Shown here: piece by piece, positions 6,323 to 13,833 of the stretch
How the letters are laid out: each line of letters starts with the position of its first letter
Numbering within the stretch: position 1 is the stretch's first letter
IMG/VR virus record: IMGVR_UViG_3300029319_000169
Span: 1-36,856 of that record
Strand: one strand, 5' to 3'
DNA from: a virus
DNA: 36,856 bases
Made by a program: the position numbers and the translations under genes
Notes under the pieces: model-generated
Told to the model about the DNA's origin: nothing
The model's input: the letters and a program-made list of their open reading frames with translations, nothing else
Database searches by the model: none

Positions 6323-6511
6323 TTATTGAAGGTTATTGTCTGATAACCACTTCTCACCTAATGGCGTAATGGTCCACCCAGTATTACGTTTACCAGACAC
6401 CAAACCCTTTTTATGTAGTTTTTCTAGTGTTCCTCTTGGCCTAGATAGTTGGCCTTTTTGCTTAACTTCTACCAGAACATCTCTTTGAACAGGCGTTACT
6501 ATTTTCTTCAT
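6323..6511 (-). CDS. Small winged-helix DNA-binding protein, 62 aa
   Basis: The whole protein fits a minimal winged helix-turn-helix: helix 1 (TPVQRDVLVEVKQKG), helices 2-3 (RGTLEKLHKKGLVSG), then the beta wing KRNTGWTITPLGEKWLS, a pattern common to MarR/PadR-like and phage regulators. It is very basic, consistent with DNA binding. Its start lies inside the gene at 6462-6749 (50-base overlap), with a weak AAGAGA site upstream. A likely target is the palindromic promoter at 6133-6164 or the repeated promoters further left; that link is inference from position. Confidence 0.7.
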   Translation of the reverse strand: MKKIVTPVQRDVLVEVKQKGQLSRPRGTLEKLHKKGLVSGKRNTGWTITPLGEKWLSDNNLQ

Positions 6512-6749
6512 TATCTTTTTTATCTCTTCTTTCTTTATAATATAGATTTAAATTAGACAGGTATATTCTCGACTTCTCTATTTTTACAAACGGAACATCC
6601 GTGTACTTTTCGTCCTCAAGACCTGAGTCTGCGACTTCCAGAATCTCGTGGTACATATCCCCAAGAAACTTATCAAAAAATAAAGCGTAGAGCTTCTCCA
6701 TTAAGGCGAGGCCCTCTGCAACTTCTTCTGTCATCCTTGGTCGGTTCAT
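6462..6749 (-). CDS. Hypothetical protein, 95 aa
   Basis: Helical protein starting MNRPRMTEEVAEGLALMEKL with a lysine- and asparagine-rich tail. The last 50 bases overlap the winged-helix gene, so the tail may be under constraint from that frame. AGGA precedes the ATG by 6 bases. No family recognised. Confidence 0.55.
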   Translation of the reverse strand: MNRPRMTEEVAEGLALMEKLYALFFDKFLGDMYHEILEVADSGLEDEKYTDVPFVKIEKSRIYLSNLNLYYKERRDKKDNEENSNACSKRCSGRS

Positions 6750-6756
6750 TCAAATC

Positions 6757-7056
6757 CTACTCTTTGTGGAACGATTCTATAAGATTGTCAGCTTCCAAAG
6801 CTAAGAAAAATCCCCAATCTTGCTCAGTCCAGGGTACTAAAGCATCGTCTACCCCATTGTCGTAGTCTTTGCATGCAGACTCCATGTCATCATATCTATC
6901 GTTTTCTTTCAAGCCATAACATTCATTAGATAGTGCGTGGAAATTCTCCACCACTAAATCTCCATCTGGATTATAGATAGCTAGACCCCAATCCATGTAC
7001 AATGAAGTAAATACCTGTAGCTTGAATCCATCTTCTGTAACGTGCTCTGCAAACAT
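6757..7056 (-). CDS. Hypothetical acidic protein, 99 aa
   Basis: Acidic soluble protein (MFAEHVTEDGFKLQVFTSLY at the start), likely beta-rich in the first half and helical at the end. A GGAG site lies about 6 bases before the ATG. No recognised family. It lies 7 bases upstream of the gene at 6462-6749 and is probably co-transcribed with it. Confidence 0.6.
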   Translation of the reverse strand: MFAEHVTEDGFKLQVFTSLYMDWGLAIYNPDGDLVVENFHALSNECYGLKENDRYDDMESACKDYDNGVDDALVPWTEQDWGFFLALEADNLIESFHKE

Positions 7057-7077
7057 AAAATTCTCCTTTATTTATAA

Positions 7078-7395
7078 TTACTTATCTTTTAACCTAAACA
7101 AAGACTCTCTCTCCCTAGCTAACAACTGACCTTGAAGTGATTGAACTTGAGAAAGCAGCGCATCCTCTTTGTTCCTACACTCTTGTCGTATGTCAGAGAT
7201 AACCTTATCGTACCGTTCTCTCATGATTTCTATTCGTCGTTCATACCCACTATCAATTTCTTTTAACTGAGTTTGAAAAGAAACCACCAGTTTTTCAAAT
7301 TTCTTCTGCATATTTACGTGTTGCCACACAAGAAATGCCGCAAAAGAGCCTAAAGCACCAAAATCTAACACCTGAGAAATTATTTGATCTGTCAT
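7078..7395 (-). CDS. Membrane-anchored coiled-coil protein, holin-like, 105 aa
   Basis: An N-terminal hydrophobic segment (about residues 9-25, VLDFGALGSFAAFLVWQHV) is followed by a long charged coiled coil (residues 30-105). This architecture resembles small BhlA/UviB-type holin-like proteins and also i-spanins. GGGGGAG precedes the ATG by 5 bases. It lies near other membrane miniproteins (7530-7646, 8142-8453), so a role in lysis is possible, but the transglycosylase gene is 11 kb away at 18652. Alternative: a membrane-tethered protein with another partner. Confidence 0.6.
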   Translation of the reverse strand: MTDQIISQVLDFGALGSFAAFLVWQHVNMQKKFEKLVVSFQTQLKEIDSGYERRIEIMRERYDKVISDIRQECRNKEDALLSQVQSLQGQLLARERESLFRLKDK

Positions 7396-7529
7396 TTCAC
7401 TCCCCCTTTAGTTACCTGACAAACTTAAAAAAAGAGTACAAGCAACAACAATATCGACAAAGGAGATAAACTTCTTAAAAAATAATATAAATTAACAAGG
7501 GCTGTGTATTCCCCCAGGTTTTTAGTTAC

Positions 7530-7646
7530 TCACTTCCCAGTTTTTGACTTTATCCACCACAGAAAGGTAGTGCTTCCTGTAGCAACCCATGGCCAAATCA
7601 AATGCTCTCCACATCCCCCACCGAAAAAATGTAAAACGTGCTCCAT
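7530..7646 (-). CDS. 38-residue glycine-rich, likely membrane miniprotein
   Basis: Below the usual 60-residue size limit but well supported. Its ATG at 7644-7646 has an AGAG site overlapping the previous stop region, and the gene starts four bases after that stop. The protein begins MEHVLHFFGGGCGEHLIWPW and ends with a short hydrophobic stretch (TTFLWWI) and a KSKTGK basic tail, consistent with a small single-pass membrane peptide. I recall similar MEH..LH-type peptides near lysis genes in marine phages, but this is unverified. The 134 bases after it (7396-7529) hold no gene I can support. Confidence 0.6.
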   Translation of the reverse strand: MEHVLHFFGGGCGEHLIWPWVATGSTTFLWWIKSKTGK

Positions 7647-7649
7647 TTT

Positions 7650-7865
7650 CTACTCTTTGCAGGTTGTTTCCTTGAATTCTGGGTTATCTACTTGCCACAA
7701 AACCTCTGAACAAGTAGAGCAAATAACCTTCACGCATGTCACTTCGTCATCTACAAAACATACAAAGTCACCGCCGATATTTGCGTACCTAACTACGCAC
7801 TCTATCTCATGACCTCTATGTTTGAATAGTTCATCAAATGATATTGAACTATCTGTGTTTGACAT
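7650..7865 (-). CDS. Hypothetical protein with a CxxC motif, 71 aa
   Basis: Acidic, beta-rich protein (MSNTDSSISFDELFKHRGHE at the start) with VICSTCSEVLW near residue 50, a zinc-ribbon-like half site; further cysteines are at EIECVV, DFVCFV and TTCKE. GGGG lies 6 bases upstream of the ATG, and the gene overlaps the preceding one by 17 bases. Metal binding is possible but not shown. Confidence 0.6.
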   Translation of the reverse strand: MSNTDSSISFDELFKHRGHEIECVVRYANIGGDFVCFVDDEVTCVKVICSTCSEVLWQVDNPEFKETTCKE

Positions 7866-8115
7866 CTGAACCCCATCGACCAGTCACAAGGCCGTGAAGG
7901 ATATGTGACCTAACCAGTTTTACAGAGGAAAACTCTTTTACTCTGTCAGATCCTTTTAAGTGAAGAACCCAAGAAACTTTTGGATTTTTGAAACCATTCG
8001 GATTCGTAGTCTTTCTCCTTGCCTCACCAACAGGATCACCAAACACAAGTATGTCGTATGAATTAATTACACCATCTACTGAATTTTTTTGAAACACAAT
8101 CTCTTTATCCATCAT
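7849..8115 (-). CDS. Hypothetical basic protein, 88 aa
   Basis: Basic protein beginning MMDKEIVFQKNSVDGVINSY. AGGAG lies 7 bases upstream of the first of two adjacent ATG codons. No signal peptide or recognised motif. It follows the membrane protein at 8142-8453 and overlaps the next gene. Function unknown. Confidence 0.6.
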   Translation of the reverse strand: MMDKEIVFQKNSVDGVINSYDILVFGDPVGEARRKTTNPNGFKNPKVSWVLHLKGSDRVKEFSSVKLVRSHILHGLVTGRWGSDVKHR

Positions 8116-8141
8116 GCTAAACTCCTTTTATCTATATAAAA

Positions 8142-8453
8142 TCATGGGATCATATCGTTTCCGACGCCAAAACCAGCCCTTACCATAAGCAGCATCAAAG
8201 TAGACCCAAGCGACATGGCCAAGGCAGTGACCGCACAAAGTTTAATCCTGACAGCAAGATCCTTCTGGTCTATGAAGAATAGAAAGCCAGGAAGATTCAA
8301 AAAAGGAAGCGCAACGCCAAGAATGGCCTGCAAAACAATCCAATCATGATTGATTGCGTAACTATACCAGTTAGCCCAAAAGTCGGTAACAAGCGCAAGA
8401 ACAAAAACAGTCACGTACATATGACGATTCATCCATCCCCAAAAACAGTTCAT
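8142..8453 (-). CDS. Small multi-pass membrane protein, 103 aa
   Basis: Three hydrophobic segments: about residues 11-30 (MYVTVFVLALVTDFWANWY), 39-59 (IVLQAILGVALPFLNLPGFLF) and 68-91 (RIKLCAVTALAMSLGSTLMLL). GAGGGAGG lies directly before the ATG. The size and three-segment topology are those of class I holins, but no holin sequence signature is visible. It lies just after tRNA-Arg in the unit driven by the promoter at 8585-8612. Alternatives: superinfection exclusion or another inner-membrane accessory protein. Confidence 0.6.
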   Translation of the reverse strand: MNCFWGWMNRHMYVTVFVLALVTDFWANWYSYAINHDWIVLQAILGVALPFLNLPGFLFFIDQKDLAVRIKLCAVTALAMSLGSTLMLLMVRAGFGVGNDMIP

Positions 8454-8475
8454 GTCCCTCCCTCTTTGAAGTCAG

Positions 8476-8549
8476 CACCTCGAACAGGACTCGAACCTGT
8501 GACCTACGGCTTAGAAGGCCGTTGCTCTATCCAACTGAGCTATCGAGGC
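8476..8549 (-). tRNA. tRNA-Arg (anticodon UCU)
   Basis: Complete cloverleaf on the minus strand: acceptor GCCTCGA / TCGAGGT, D-stem GCTC / GAGC, anticodon stem ACGGC / GCCGT with loop CTTCTAA (anticodon TCT), and T-stem ACAGG / CCTGT with loop TTCGAGT. The discriminator is G and no CCA is encoded. It reads AGA. It is the first element after the promoter at 8585-8612. Confidence 0.93.
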
Positions 8550-8584
8550 AAGTTGTGTAAGTAATACCTGAAAGATATAAACAC

Positions 8585-8612
8585 ATAATAACAAAAATAT
8601 ACTATTTGTCAA
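8585..8612 (-). promoter_or_regulatory. Sigma70 promoter TTGACA-N16-TATTAT upstream of tRNA-Arg
   Basis: TTGACA at 8607-8612 and TATTAT at 8585-8590 on the minus strand, 16-base spacer, in the 66-base gap between the virion-like gene and tRNA-Arg. It should drive the tRNA and the genes from 8453 leftwards. It shares the spacer length, but not the spacer sequence, of the left-arm promoters. Confidence 0.7.
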
Positions 8613-8615
8613 CTA

Positions 8616-9746
8616 CTATATTTTACTACAAACGATAGTTATATCTGCGTTTGCGGATAGACTTTCCCAAGCCACTGTAATTTTAGTAAAATGCTGTAAT
8701 GATCCTGTAAACTGGTCATCGGAAAAAACAATCATACCGTCTGTTGACGCCCTTCCCATTGAAGGGTCACCTGACGACAGCAAAGATCCTCTATCTGAAG
8801 AAAATTCTTTACTTATTATCGTCCCATAAACGTTAACTATAGCCGTAGAAGTACCGCCATCTGCTGGAAAAATAGATGTTCCACCGCTTAAATTACCGCC
8901 AACACCATCATTTATAAAAATTTCTTCGTCAGTTGCGCCTGTTTCTAACACCAATGAGTTACCAACTAAACCTGGAGCTACAGATTTAACAAACACAATG
9001 TGATCATTCTTTGGACCACCCGATGTTGTCGATGTGCTTTCGGTGCCCCTGACCACAGTAATTAAACTAGAGAAACTAGACCCAGCTAAAGCCGTCCTCA
9101 AAGATTCGGCGGTAATGGATGTACTTCCGTCAGAACCTCCAGTAAAAGCTGTTGGGATATTCACACTACAAACGGAATCAAAATGGCTTCTGGGGTTTAC
9201 ACCTATTGGTTGATTACCCGCCGCACCTGCTGTGTCTTGAGTCAAAACAACAACCCCAGGAGATGGATTTGTCGCCGTAATTCCTAAAGTAGTAACGCCA
9301 TTTATCTTTGCAACTAAATCTGCGGCAGATCCAGTTGCGCCGCCACCAGCTTCAGTTATCCCTGTTAAAGCTATTGCACCACTTCTAACCCCTGAGTTGT
9401 CATCATCAAACTCAAATTGAGCTGCCCCGCCAGAAGCATCATTGATAAGTATCAGAGATCCTTCATTTGGTTGCCCAGAGAAAGTAAACGTAGTAGTGGC
9501 AGCTACATAGGGATCAGGTGTCACAGTAGCACTGACATCACCAACAGTGACGGTAAAGTCACCACTTGGGTTAGCGTTTACTGCAAAAGACCCCTGATTT
9601 CTAGTGGAGTAACCCGATGATCCTGCTTGAGCAGAACCCTGCTTCACAACGTAACGAATAGCAGCAGATTTAGCGTCTTCCACAAGAAAATTAACACTAC
9701 CAGACGTAGATGTTGAATTTGAAACTAGTATTTTTTTAGTAGCCAT
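8616..9746 (-). CDS. Probable virion structural protein with beta-sandwich repeats, 376 aa
   Basis: Low-charge protein rich in glycine, serine, threonine and valine, typical of phage surface or decoration proteins. Residues about 85-185 (from TTFTFSG to VVLTQDTAGAAGNQ) match a domain style I recall in structural proteins of aquatic phages. A related, weaker copy seems to follow (SGGPKNDHIVFVKSVAPGLVGN). There are no membrane segments, and only C192 and C373 among the cysteines. It starts at the stop of the gene at 9746-10000's upstream edge (ATTATTCC spacing, coupled). A tail-fibre or head-decoration role is inference; assembly partners lie outside the window. Confidence 0.6.
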   Translation of the reverse strand: MATKKILVSNSTSTSGSVNFLVEDAKSAAIRYVVKQGSAQAGSSGYSTRNQGSFAVNANPSGDFTVTVGDVSATVTPDPYVAATTTFTFSGQPNEGSLILINDASGGAAQFEFDDDNSGVRSGAIALTGITEAGGGATGSAADLVAKINGVTTLGITATNPSPGVVVLTQDTAGAAGNQPIGVNPRSHFDSVCSVNIPTAFTGGSDGSTSITAESLRTALAGSSFSSLITVVRGTESTSTTSGGPKNDHIVFVKSVAPGLVGNSLVLETGATDEEIFINDGVGGNLSGGTSIFPADGGTSTAIVNVYGTIISKEFSSDRGSLLSSGDPSMGRASTDGMIVFSDDQFTGSLQHFTKITVAWESLSANADITIVCSKI

Positions 9747-10000
9747 TATTCCAAATCAACTAAAATAGGACCATTTTCACCAACGTAAGCACCTGCTACG
9801 TTGTACTCCATGTATTCCACGGCTTCATCATGAGACATCCCACCATCTACCATTACATCCACACATTTTTCGTAATCATAAACAGCGACATCTGGAGAGC
9901 CACATCTACGAGCTATGCCTATTAAAGCATTATCGAACCCGTCAATGAATAAAGCGTCAGGATTACACTCAGAGAGTCTTTCTTTAATAATTTCAAGCAT
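9746..10000 (-). CDS. Conserved phage protein of unknown function, 84 aa
   Basis: Acidic protein with the sequence run DALFIDGFDNALIGIARRCG, then VAVYDYEKCVDVMVDGGMS, then AVEYMEYNVAGAYVGENGP. I recall this pattern from a widespread family of small uncharacterised phage proteins; this is memory, not a search. It overlaps the virion-like gene by one base and follows 10003-10227 closely. No catalytic motif is evident. Confidence 0.7.
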   Translation of the reverse strand: MLEIIKERLSECNPDALFIDGFDNALIGIARRCGSPDVAVYDYEKCVDVMVDGGMSHDEAVEYMEYNVAGAYVGENGPILVDLE

Positions 10001-10002
10001 GA

Positions 10003-10227
10003 TTAACCCGAATAATAAGCATCAAAGCCCGTTTTGCTCGACAATACTGTCCAACCACTGTCAGTAGCGTAAGTCATAGCAAGAGCCTCAGTAGTAAAAA
10101 ATGAGTTATTTAATATCCAACTATATGCCTGGTTAGTAAAGTACAAAAAGTCAGCCATACTACCCTCTATCAATCGGTAGCCAGATGGATTCGATTTGTG
10201 TCTGTACTTCACCCAGAAATAGATCAT
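10003..10227 (-). CDS. Hypothetical protein, 74 aa
   Basis: Aromatic-rich protein starting MIYFWVKYRHKSNPSGYRLI. Start placed at the ATG 10225-10227, with AAGGGA 9 bases upstream; a TTG three codons earlier is less likely. It overlaps the end of 10224-10631 by 4 bases (ATGA), indicating coupling. Function unknown. Confidence 0.6.
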   Translation of the reverse strand: MIYFWVKYRHKSNPSGYRLIEGSMADFLYFTNQAYSWILNNSFFTTEALAMTYATDSGWTVLSSKTGFDAYYSG

Positions 10228-10631
10228 TCTCCCCAATCCCTTACAATCGCCTGAAGAACTAGCAGGAATGCTAATTTTAACCTAACTGCCTTCCTATCCA
10301 CAGCGATTTCTTCATCACCGTCTGTTTTCTTTGTGGCCTTCACATAGAAGGCCTTATCTCCAGCACTTAATTGAAGATTAGTTATGTCCCAGCCCATGTC
10401 AATAATCTTATCAATAACCCTATCGACATTGTCATCTATCTCTACGGAGTATTTTCTTCTAAGCCTACGAATGATTAGTTCTTCATCCCCGTTCTGAGCA
10501 TCGCCATGATATCGACTTCGCTCTTTCGTAAGTGGTATTTTCACGCTTCCATTTCTACGAATGTGAACTGAATGCGTCTTTTCCGACTTTTTCTTTACGG
10601 ATGAAACACTATAATCTTTTGCAAGTCTCAT
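10224..10631 (-). CDS. Hypothetical basic protein, 135 aa
   Basis: The lysine/arginine-rich N-terminal half (KKKSEKTHSVHIRRNGSVKI, later RRLRRKYSVEIDD) suggests nucleic-acid or virion contact. The C-terminus is a hydrophobic helix (LKLAFLLVLQAIVRDWG). GGGAAGG precedes the ATG. No known family recognised. It follows the Dam methylase by 17 bases. Confidence 0.6.
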   Translation of the reverse strand: MRLAKDYSVSSVKKKSEKTHSVHIRRNGSVKIPLTKERSRYHGDAQNGDEELIIRRLRRKYSVEIDDNVDRVIDKIIDMGWDITNLQLSAGDKAFYVKATKKTDGDEEIAVDRKAVRLKLAFLLVLQAIVRDWGE

Positions 10632-10648
10632 AACCTTCCCTTTGCAAA

Positions 10649-11449
10649 CTAATAATTGGTAATCAACAACTCAGTGCAATGACCGCGAGACTTACCCTCT
10701 CTGGATATTGAACTGACTGTCTGGATTTCACGAACGCGAAAGCCTTCATACCATTCACGAACCAGTTTCGTATCACTGTTGCTTACAGCAAACAAAACAC
10801 CTCTCTCATCGAGATTTCTACAAAAATCAGACAACTTCCTGTTCTCTGTATTCATAAATTCATTTGAGTTATAGCCTGTAAAAGACTTCTCTGACTTCTT
10901 TACGTATGGAGGATCGAAGTATGCAAAGTCCCCGGACGAGACACCTTCCATAGTCTTTTTATAATCACCTAGTCTTACGTCAACATTTTGTAATGATTCG
11001 CTGTAAGATCTAACATTAGTAAAGTCTTTATGTGGATCGCCAAAGCGTTTACCAAAGGCTACGTTAAACAGACCTTTCTTGTTTCTCCTATACAAACCAT
11101 TGAAGCCACATTTATTTAGATAAATAAACCTAGCTGCTTGACGTATGGACTCAGAGTTATCTGAATTAAACTCTTCTCTTATTTTGTAGTAAAACTCTTC
11201 TTTGTTAACAAAGGAATCAAGGATGTATATCACATCCTCTACGTTGTTCTTTATTTGAGTATGAGCATTGACCAAATCTCTTTCAACGTCCCCGACAACC
11301 TTATTTTCAGCTTTGACGTTTCGACAAACAACACCGGAGCCTAAAAACGGCTCATAGTATGTTTTGAAGTCCTTTGGGAAAGAGACCATCAACTGATTTA
11401 TGGACCGGAACTTTCCCCCAGGCCATTTTATAAACGAGCGTTTAAACAT
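10649..11449 (-). CDS. dam: DNA adenine (N6) methyltransferase, Dam/D12 class
   Basis: Carries the D12-class signatures: FIKWPGGK (residues 6-13), the SAM-binding EPFLGSG (33-39), FIYLNKCGFNGLYRRN (108-123) and the catalytic DPPY (179-182). The length of 266 residues is normal for the family. It methylates adenine in a short DNA target (GATC in the best-known members; not provable here), most likely protecting phage DNA from host restriction or marking it. It starts 3 bases after the terminase small subunit-like gene, with no strong ribosome binding site, so translation is probably coupled. Confidence 0.92.
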   Translation of the reverse strand: MFKRSFIKWPGGKFRSINQLMVSFPKDFKTYYEPFLGSGVVCRNVKAENKVVGDVERDLVNAHTQIKNNVEDVIYILDSFVNKEEFYYKIREEFNSDNSESIRQAARFIYLNKCGFNGLYRRNKKGLFNVAFGKRFGDPHKDFTNVRSYSESLQNVDVRLGDYKKTMEGVSSGDFAYFDPPYVKKSEKSFTGYNSNEFMNTENRKLSDFCRNLDERGVLFAVSNSDTKLVREWYEGFRVREIQTVSSISREGKSRGHCTELLITNY

Positions 11450-11452
11450 ATA

Positions 11453-12079
11453 TTATTCTTCAGAAAACTCAGCTACATCTTCAAAACTCACAACCTCTTC
11501 TTTCGGCATTGAGTTATGTTCTGGTAGCTCTAAAAACTCTTCTGCATCGAGAATAGCAGCATCAAGAACTGCATCAGCAACCATCTGCTTCTGGTCCTCA
11601 GACCATCCACCGATCACCTCTGAAGTTACCTGAACCTCGACCTTTTGAGCCTCTTTGTGTAATAAACCACTGCTTTGTAATAACTTTATTTGTTCTTTTC
11701 TTGTTGAGCGAACTGAATCTAAAAATTTAGCCTTTCTTACATCACCGTCATCAAGCTGTGCAACTTGATTCCAAGCCTCTTGCTCAATTCTTTGAAAAGT
11801 CTGGAGTGTATCTCCTATGAAATCCTCTTGAGCGAAAGTCGTAACGTGTTTCACATTACTTTGCCTGATGGCTTTGATGTCATTATAGATCGTGTTCTCG
11901 GACACGTTTAATGCTCTGGCTATGGTTCCTGCTGTTTGACCGCGAAGTCTACGCCTAATAACCTCCATACGACGAAGTTCAATGACTTCCTCTGGACTCA
12001 TCATCATCTGTTGAGCATTTGACCCATCAGAATCGAAGTCCTCCAGATCATCTGGGTTGGTTATTGGAGTGCGTGTCAT
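11453..12079 (-). CDS. Probable terminase small subunit with helix-turn-helix
   Basis: Residues about 40-72 form a helix-turn-helix (RRRLRGQTAGTIARALNVSE, then NTIYNDIKAIRQ), the DNA-recognition element of many small terminases. A helical middle and an acidic C-terminus follow. Start at 12077-12079 chosen because AGGA lies 7 bases upstream; the ATG seven codons earlier overlaps the large terminase end. Position right after the large subunit and the HTH support the call, but sequence identity is weak; another DNA-binding regulator is possible. Confidence 0.6.
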   Translation of the reverse strand: MTRTPITNPDDLEDFDSDGSNAQQMMMSPEEVIELRRMEVIRRRLRGQTAGTIARALNVSENTIYNDIKAIRQSNVKHVTTFAQEDFIGDTLQTFQRIEQEAWNQVAQLDDGDVRKAKFLDSVRSTRKEQIKLLQSSGLLHKEAQKVEVQVTSEVIGGWSEDQKQMVADAVLDAAILDAEEFLELPEHNSMPKEEVVSFEDVAEFSEE

Positions 12080-12086
12080 ATAAATC

Positions 12087-13826
12087 CTATAAAAATTCAA
12101 AAGAGAAGGTTCTCTTTTTTCTCTCCATTGCTATAACGCAGTACGCCCATGCATGAGTAAGGTGTGGGTCTAAACCAAGATAATTCCATTTGTATCTATA
12201 GTTTGTCGGATCTGATTTACTTTGAACAAGCTCCCTAATCACCGACTTCAAATGTAAAAACAAAGACTGTTCACAAACAAACTCAGGATCATAGTTACCA
12301 GTCTTATAGTTTCTAACCTGTTGCACCAAACCTCGTGGGTGAGGACATTCTACTCTGCGATCCACCCACTGCTTTAAAGCATACTCAATGCACTTGTACC
12401 TGTCTAAAAAAACAGTCCACTTAAATTTAAGATCTTCACTACTTCTTCTCAAGTACGCTTTCTCAGAACCCTTTGTTCTTGAGTTCTTATCGGACCATTT
12501 TACCATATCTTGGGAGTCTTTGTAATACGATAAAAATACCCTTCCAGGGAATGCCCTCGCAAAGTCTTTTGCTTCGTTTGCGTTCGGAAGAGCATCCAGA
12601 ACACACAGATCTACATCATACTCGTTCATCAATGAGTAAAGTCTTTTAAACGGAGTTATTACCTGACCATCAACCTTATACTGTTCTGCCTGATTATCAA
12701 CAATCTCAACATGAATGATTCTACGTTTGTTATCAATCATCTTGGCTATGACAAGGTGTAAGTTTCCAGACCTCTGGTCCACCCCCATACACGTATTCTT
12801 AGTGTCAGAATTCCAACTTATATCAGGATTTACACAAGCTTGTAATTCGTCATCAGTCACTCCGACGTTCTCTTCATCAACATAAGGTTTGCCTAAAGTA
12901 GCGTTATAAAACTCTTTAGGGTTGTCGGTGGTTATATACCTCTCCCAAACTTGCTTTGCAGATCTAGTCGCAGAGAGCATTTGATGAATGTGAAAGCTCT
13001 CGTATTCCGAAGTAGGGTTATGTGCAACATAACCACCATCTTGTGGGTCTAAGTCCTCCTGACCGCACTTTGGACACCTGTAAAAATAATCAGGTCTTCC
13101 ACTCTTCACATTTGTTCGAGAGCCTATGCAATTTGGAAAGTGGTCCGATAAAATAATACCATCAGGACATTTACATTTCGTATGCCAGACCTTTTGAGTC
13201 CCCAACATGAAAGATTTATCAATCGCGTCATTGGGGTAACCAGCGGTGCTAATCTTATACAACTCTGGGTGAGCGCACCCACTGAGACGCTCCTCTAACT
13301 GGTTGATCGTGGCAGGAGCCATCAGTCGAACCTCATCAAGGCACAATACATCCATAGGAGTAGAGTCCATGGAAGCAACACCGCCCGTGTAAGACAGGTA
13401 TAAAGAACTGTTCCCAAACTGAACCAGGTCAATGCTTATACTTCCTGACAAAGCCTCTTTGAACTCTGGGATACTATAAACCATAGGTCTAAGTCTATCC
13501 TTAGAGAATTTAGCTACAGAATCAAAGACAGGGAAGTAAAAGCCAGCCTTTTTCGCTAACTGCCTCCCTGTCTCCTCAGAAAAACGTAATGAATGTAAAA
13601 TCTTTAGAACCATCCAGATGGTCAAACCAACCTGTGTGCATTTTCGGACGGTTATGTAAGGGTTGTTACACTTATATATGTCTTTCAGAAACTTACGTCC
13701 CTTGAAAGTAAACGGTTTGTGATCAACCTCAAATTTATTTAAAGCGCACCATACAGCCAAGTTCTCTTTTCTAAGAGCGTCAATTTGCGGCTTATTAAGT
13801 CCACCAAGGCCAGAAAAATCGGACAT
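12087..13826 (-). CDS. Terminase large subunit, GpA family
   Basis: DNA-packaging motor and nuclease. The ATPase domain has a deviant Walker A, KCTQVGLT (residues 62-69), comparable to lambda gpA KSARVGYS rather than GxxGKS, and a Walker B LCLDEV with D164/E165. A cysteine cluster (C218, C220, C233, C251, C254) forms a likely zinc ribbon inserted between the two domains. The nuclease part has CMGVDQ (D350) and LCVLDA (D411), with LTHAWAY near the C-terminus as the third motif. The 579-residue length is normal for GpA proteins. GAGAT precedes the ATG. It acts with the small subunit at 11453-12079 on the prohead portal. Confidence 0.9.
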   Translation of the reverse strand: MSDFSGLGGLNKPQIDALRKENLAVWCALNKFEVDHKPFTFKGRKFLKDIYKCNNPYITVRKCTQVGLTIWMVLKILHSLRFSEETGRQLAKKAGFYFPVFDSVAKFSKDRLRPMVYSIPEFKEALSGSISIDLVQFGNSSLYLSYTGGVASMDSTPMDVLCLDEVRLMAPATINQLEERLSGCAHPELYKISTAGYPNDAIDKSFMLGTQKVWHTKCKCPDGIILSDHFPNCIGSRTNVKSGRPDYFYRCPKCGQEDLDPQDGGYVAHNPTSEYESFHIHQMLSATRSAKQVWERYITTDNPKEFYNATLGKPYVDEENVGVTDDELQACVNPDISWNSDTKNTCMGVDQRSGNLHLVIAKMIDNKRRIIHVEIVDNQAEQYKVDGQVITPFKRLYSLMNEYDVDLCVLDALPNANEAKDFARAFPGRVFLSYYKDSQDMVKWSDKNSRTKGSEKAYLRRSSEDLKFKWTVFLDRYKCIEYALKQWVDRRVECPHPRGLVQQVRNYKTGNYDPEFVCEQSLFLHLKSVIRELVQSKSDPTNYRYKWNYLGLDPHLTHAWAYCVIAMERKKRTFSFEFL

Positions 13827-13833
13827 AAATATC

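Noticed and set aside
6154-6369. 71-codon plus-strand frame over promoter and terminator
   Set aside because: It starts inside the minus-strand promoter and runs through the hairpins; there is no ribosome binding site, and it would be the only plus-strand gene in this arm.
2738-7076. T4-like late promoter sequences TATAAATA at 2738-2745 and 7069-7076
   Set aside because: Both lie within a few bases of ribosome binding sites or start codons, where A/T-rich spacers are expected, and no consistent set is found before late genes.
7411-7482. Hydrophobic minus-strand frame (ending ACTLFLSLSGN)
   Set aside because: It has no ATG, GTG or TTG and follows a stop codon after a few residues, so translation cannot be supported.
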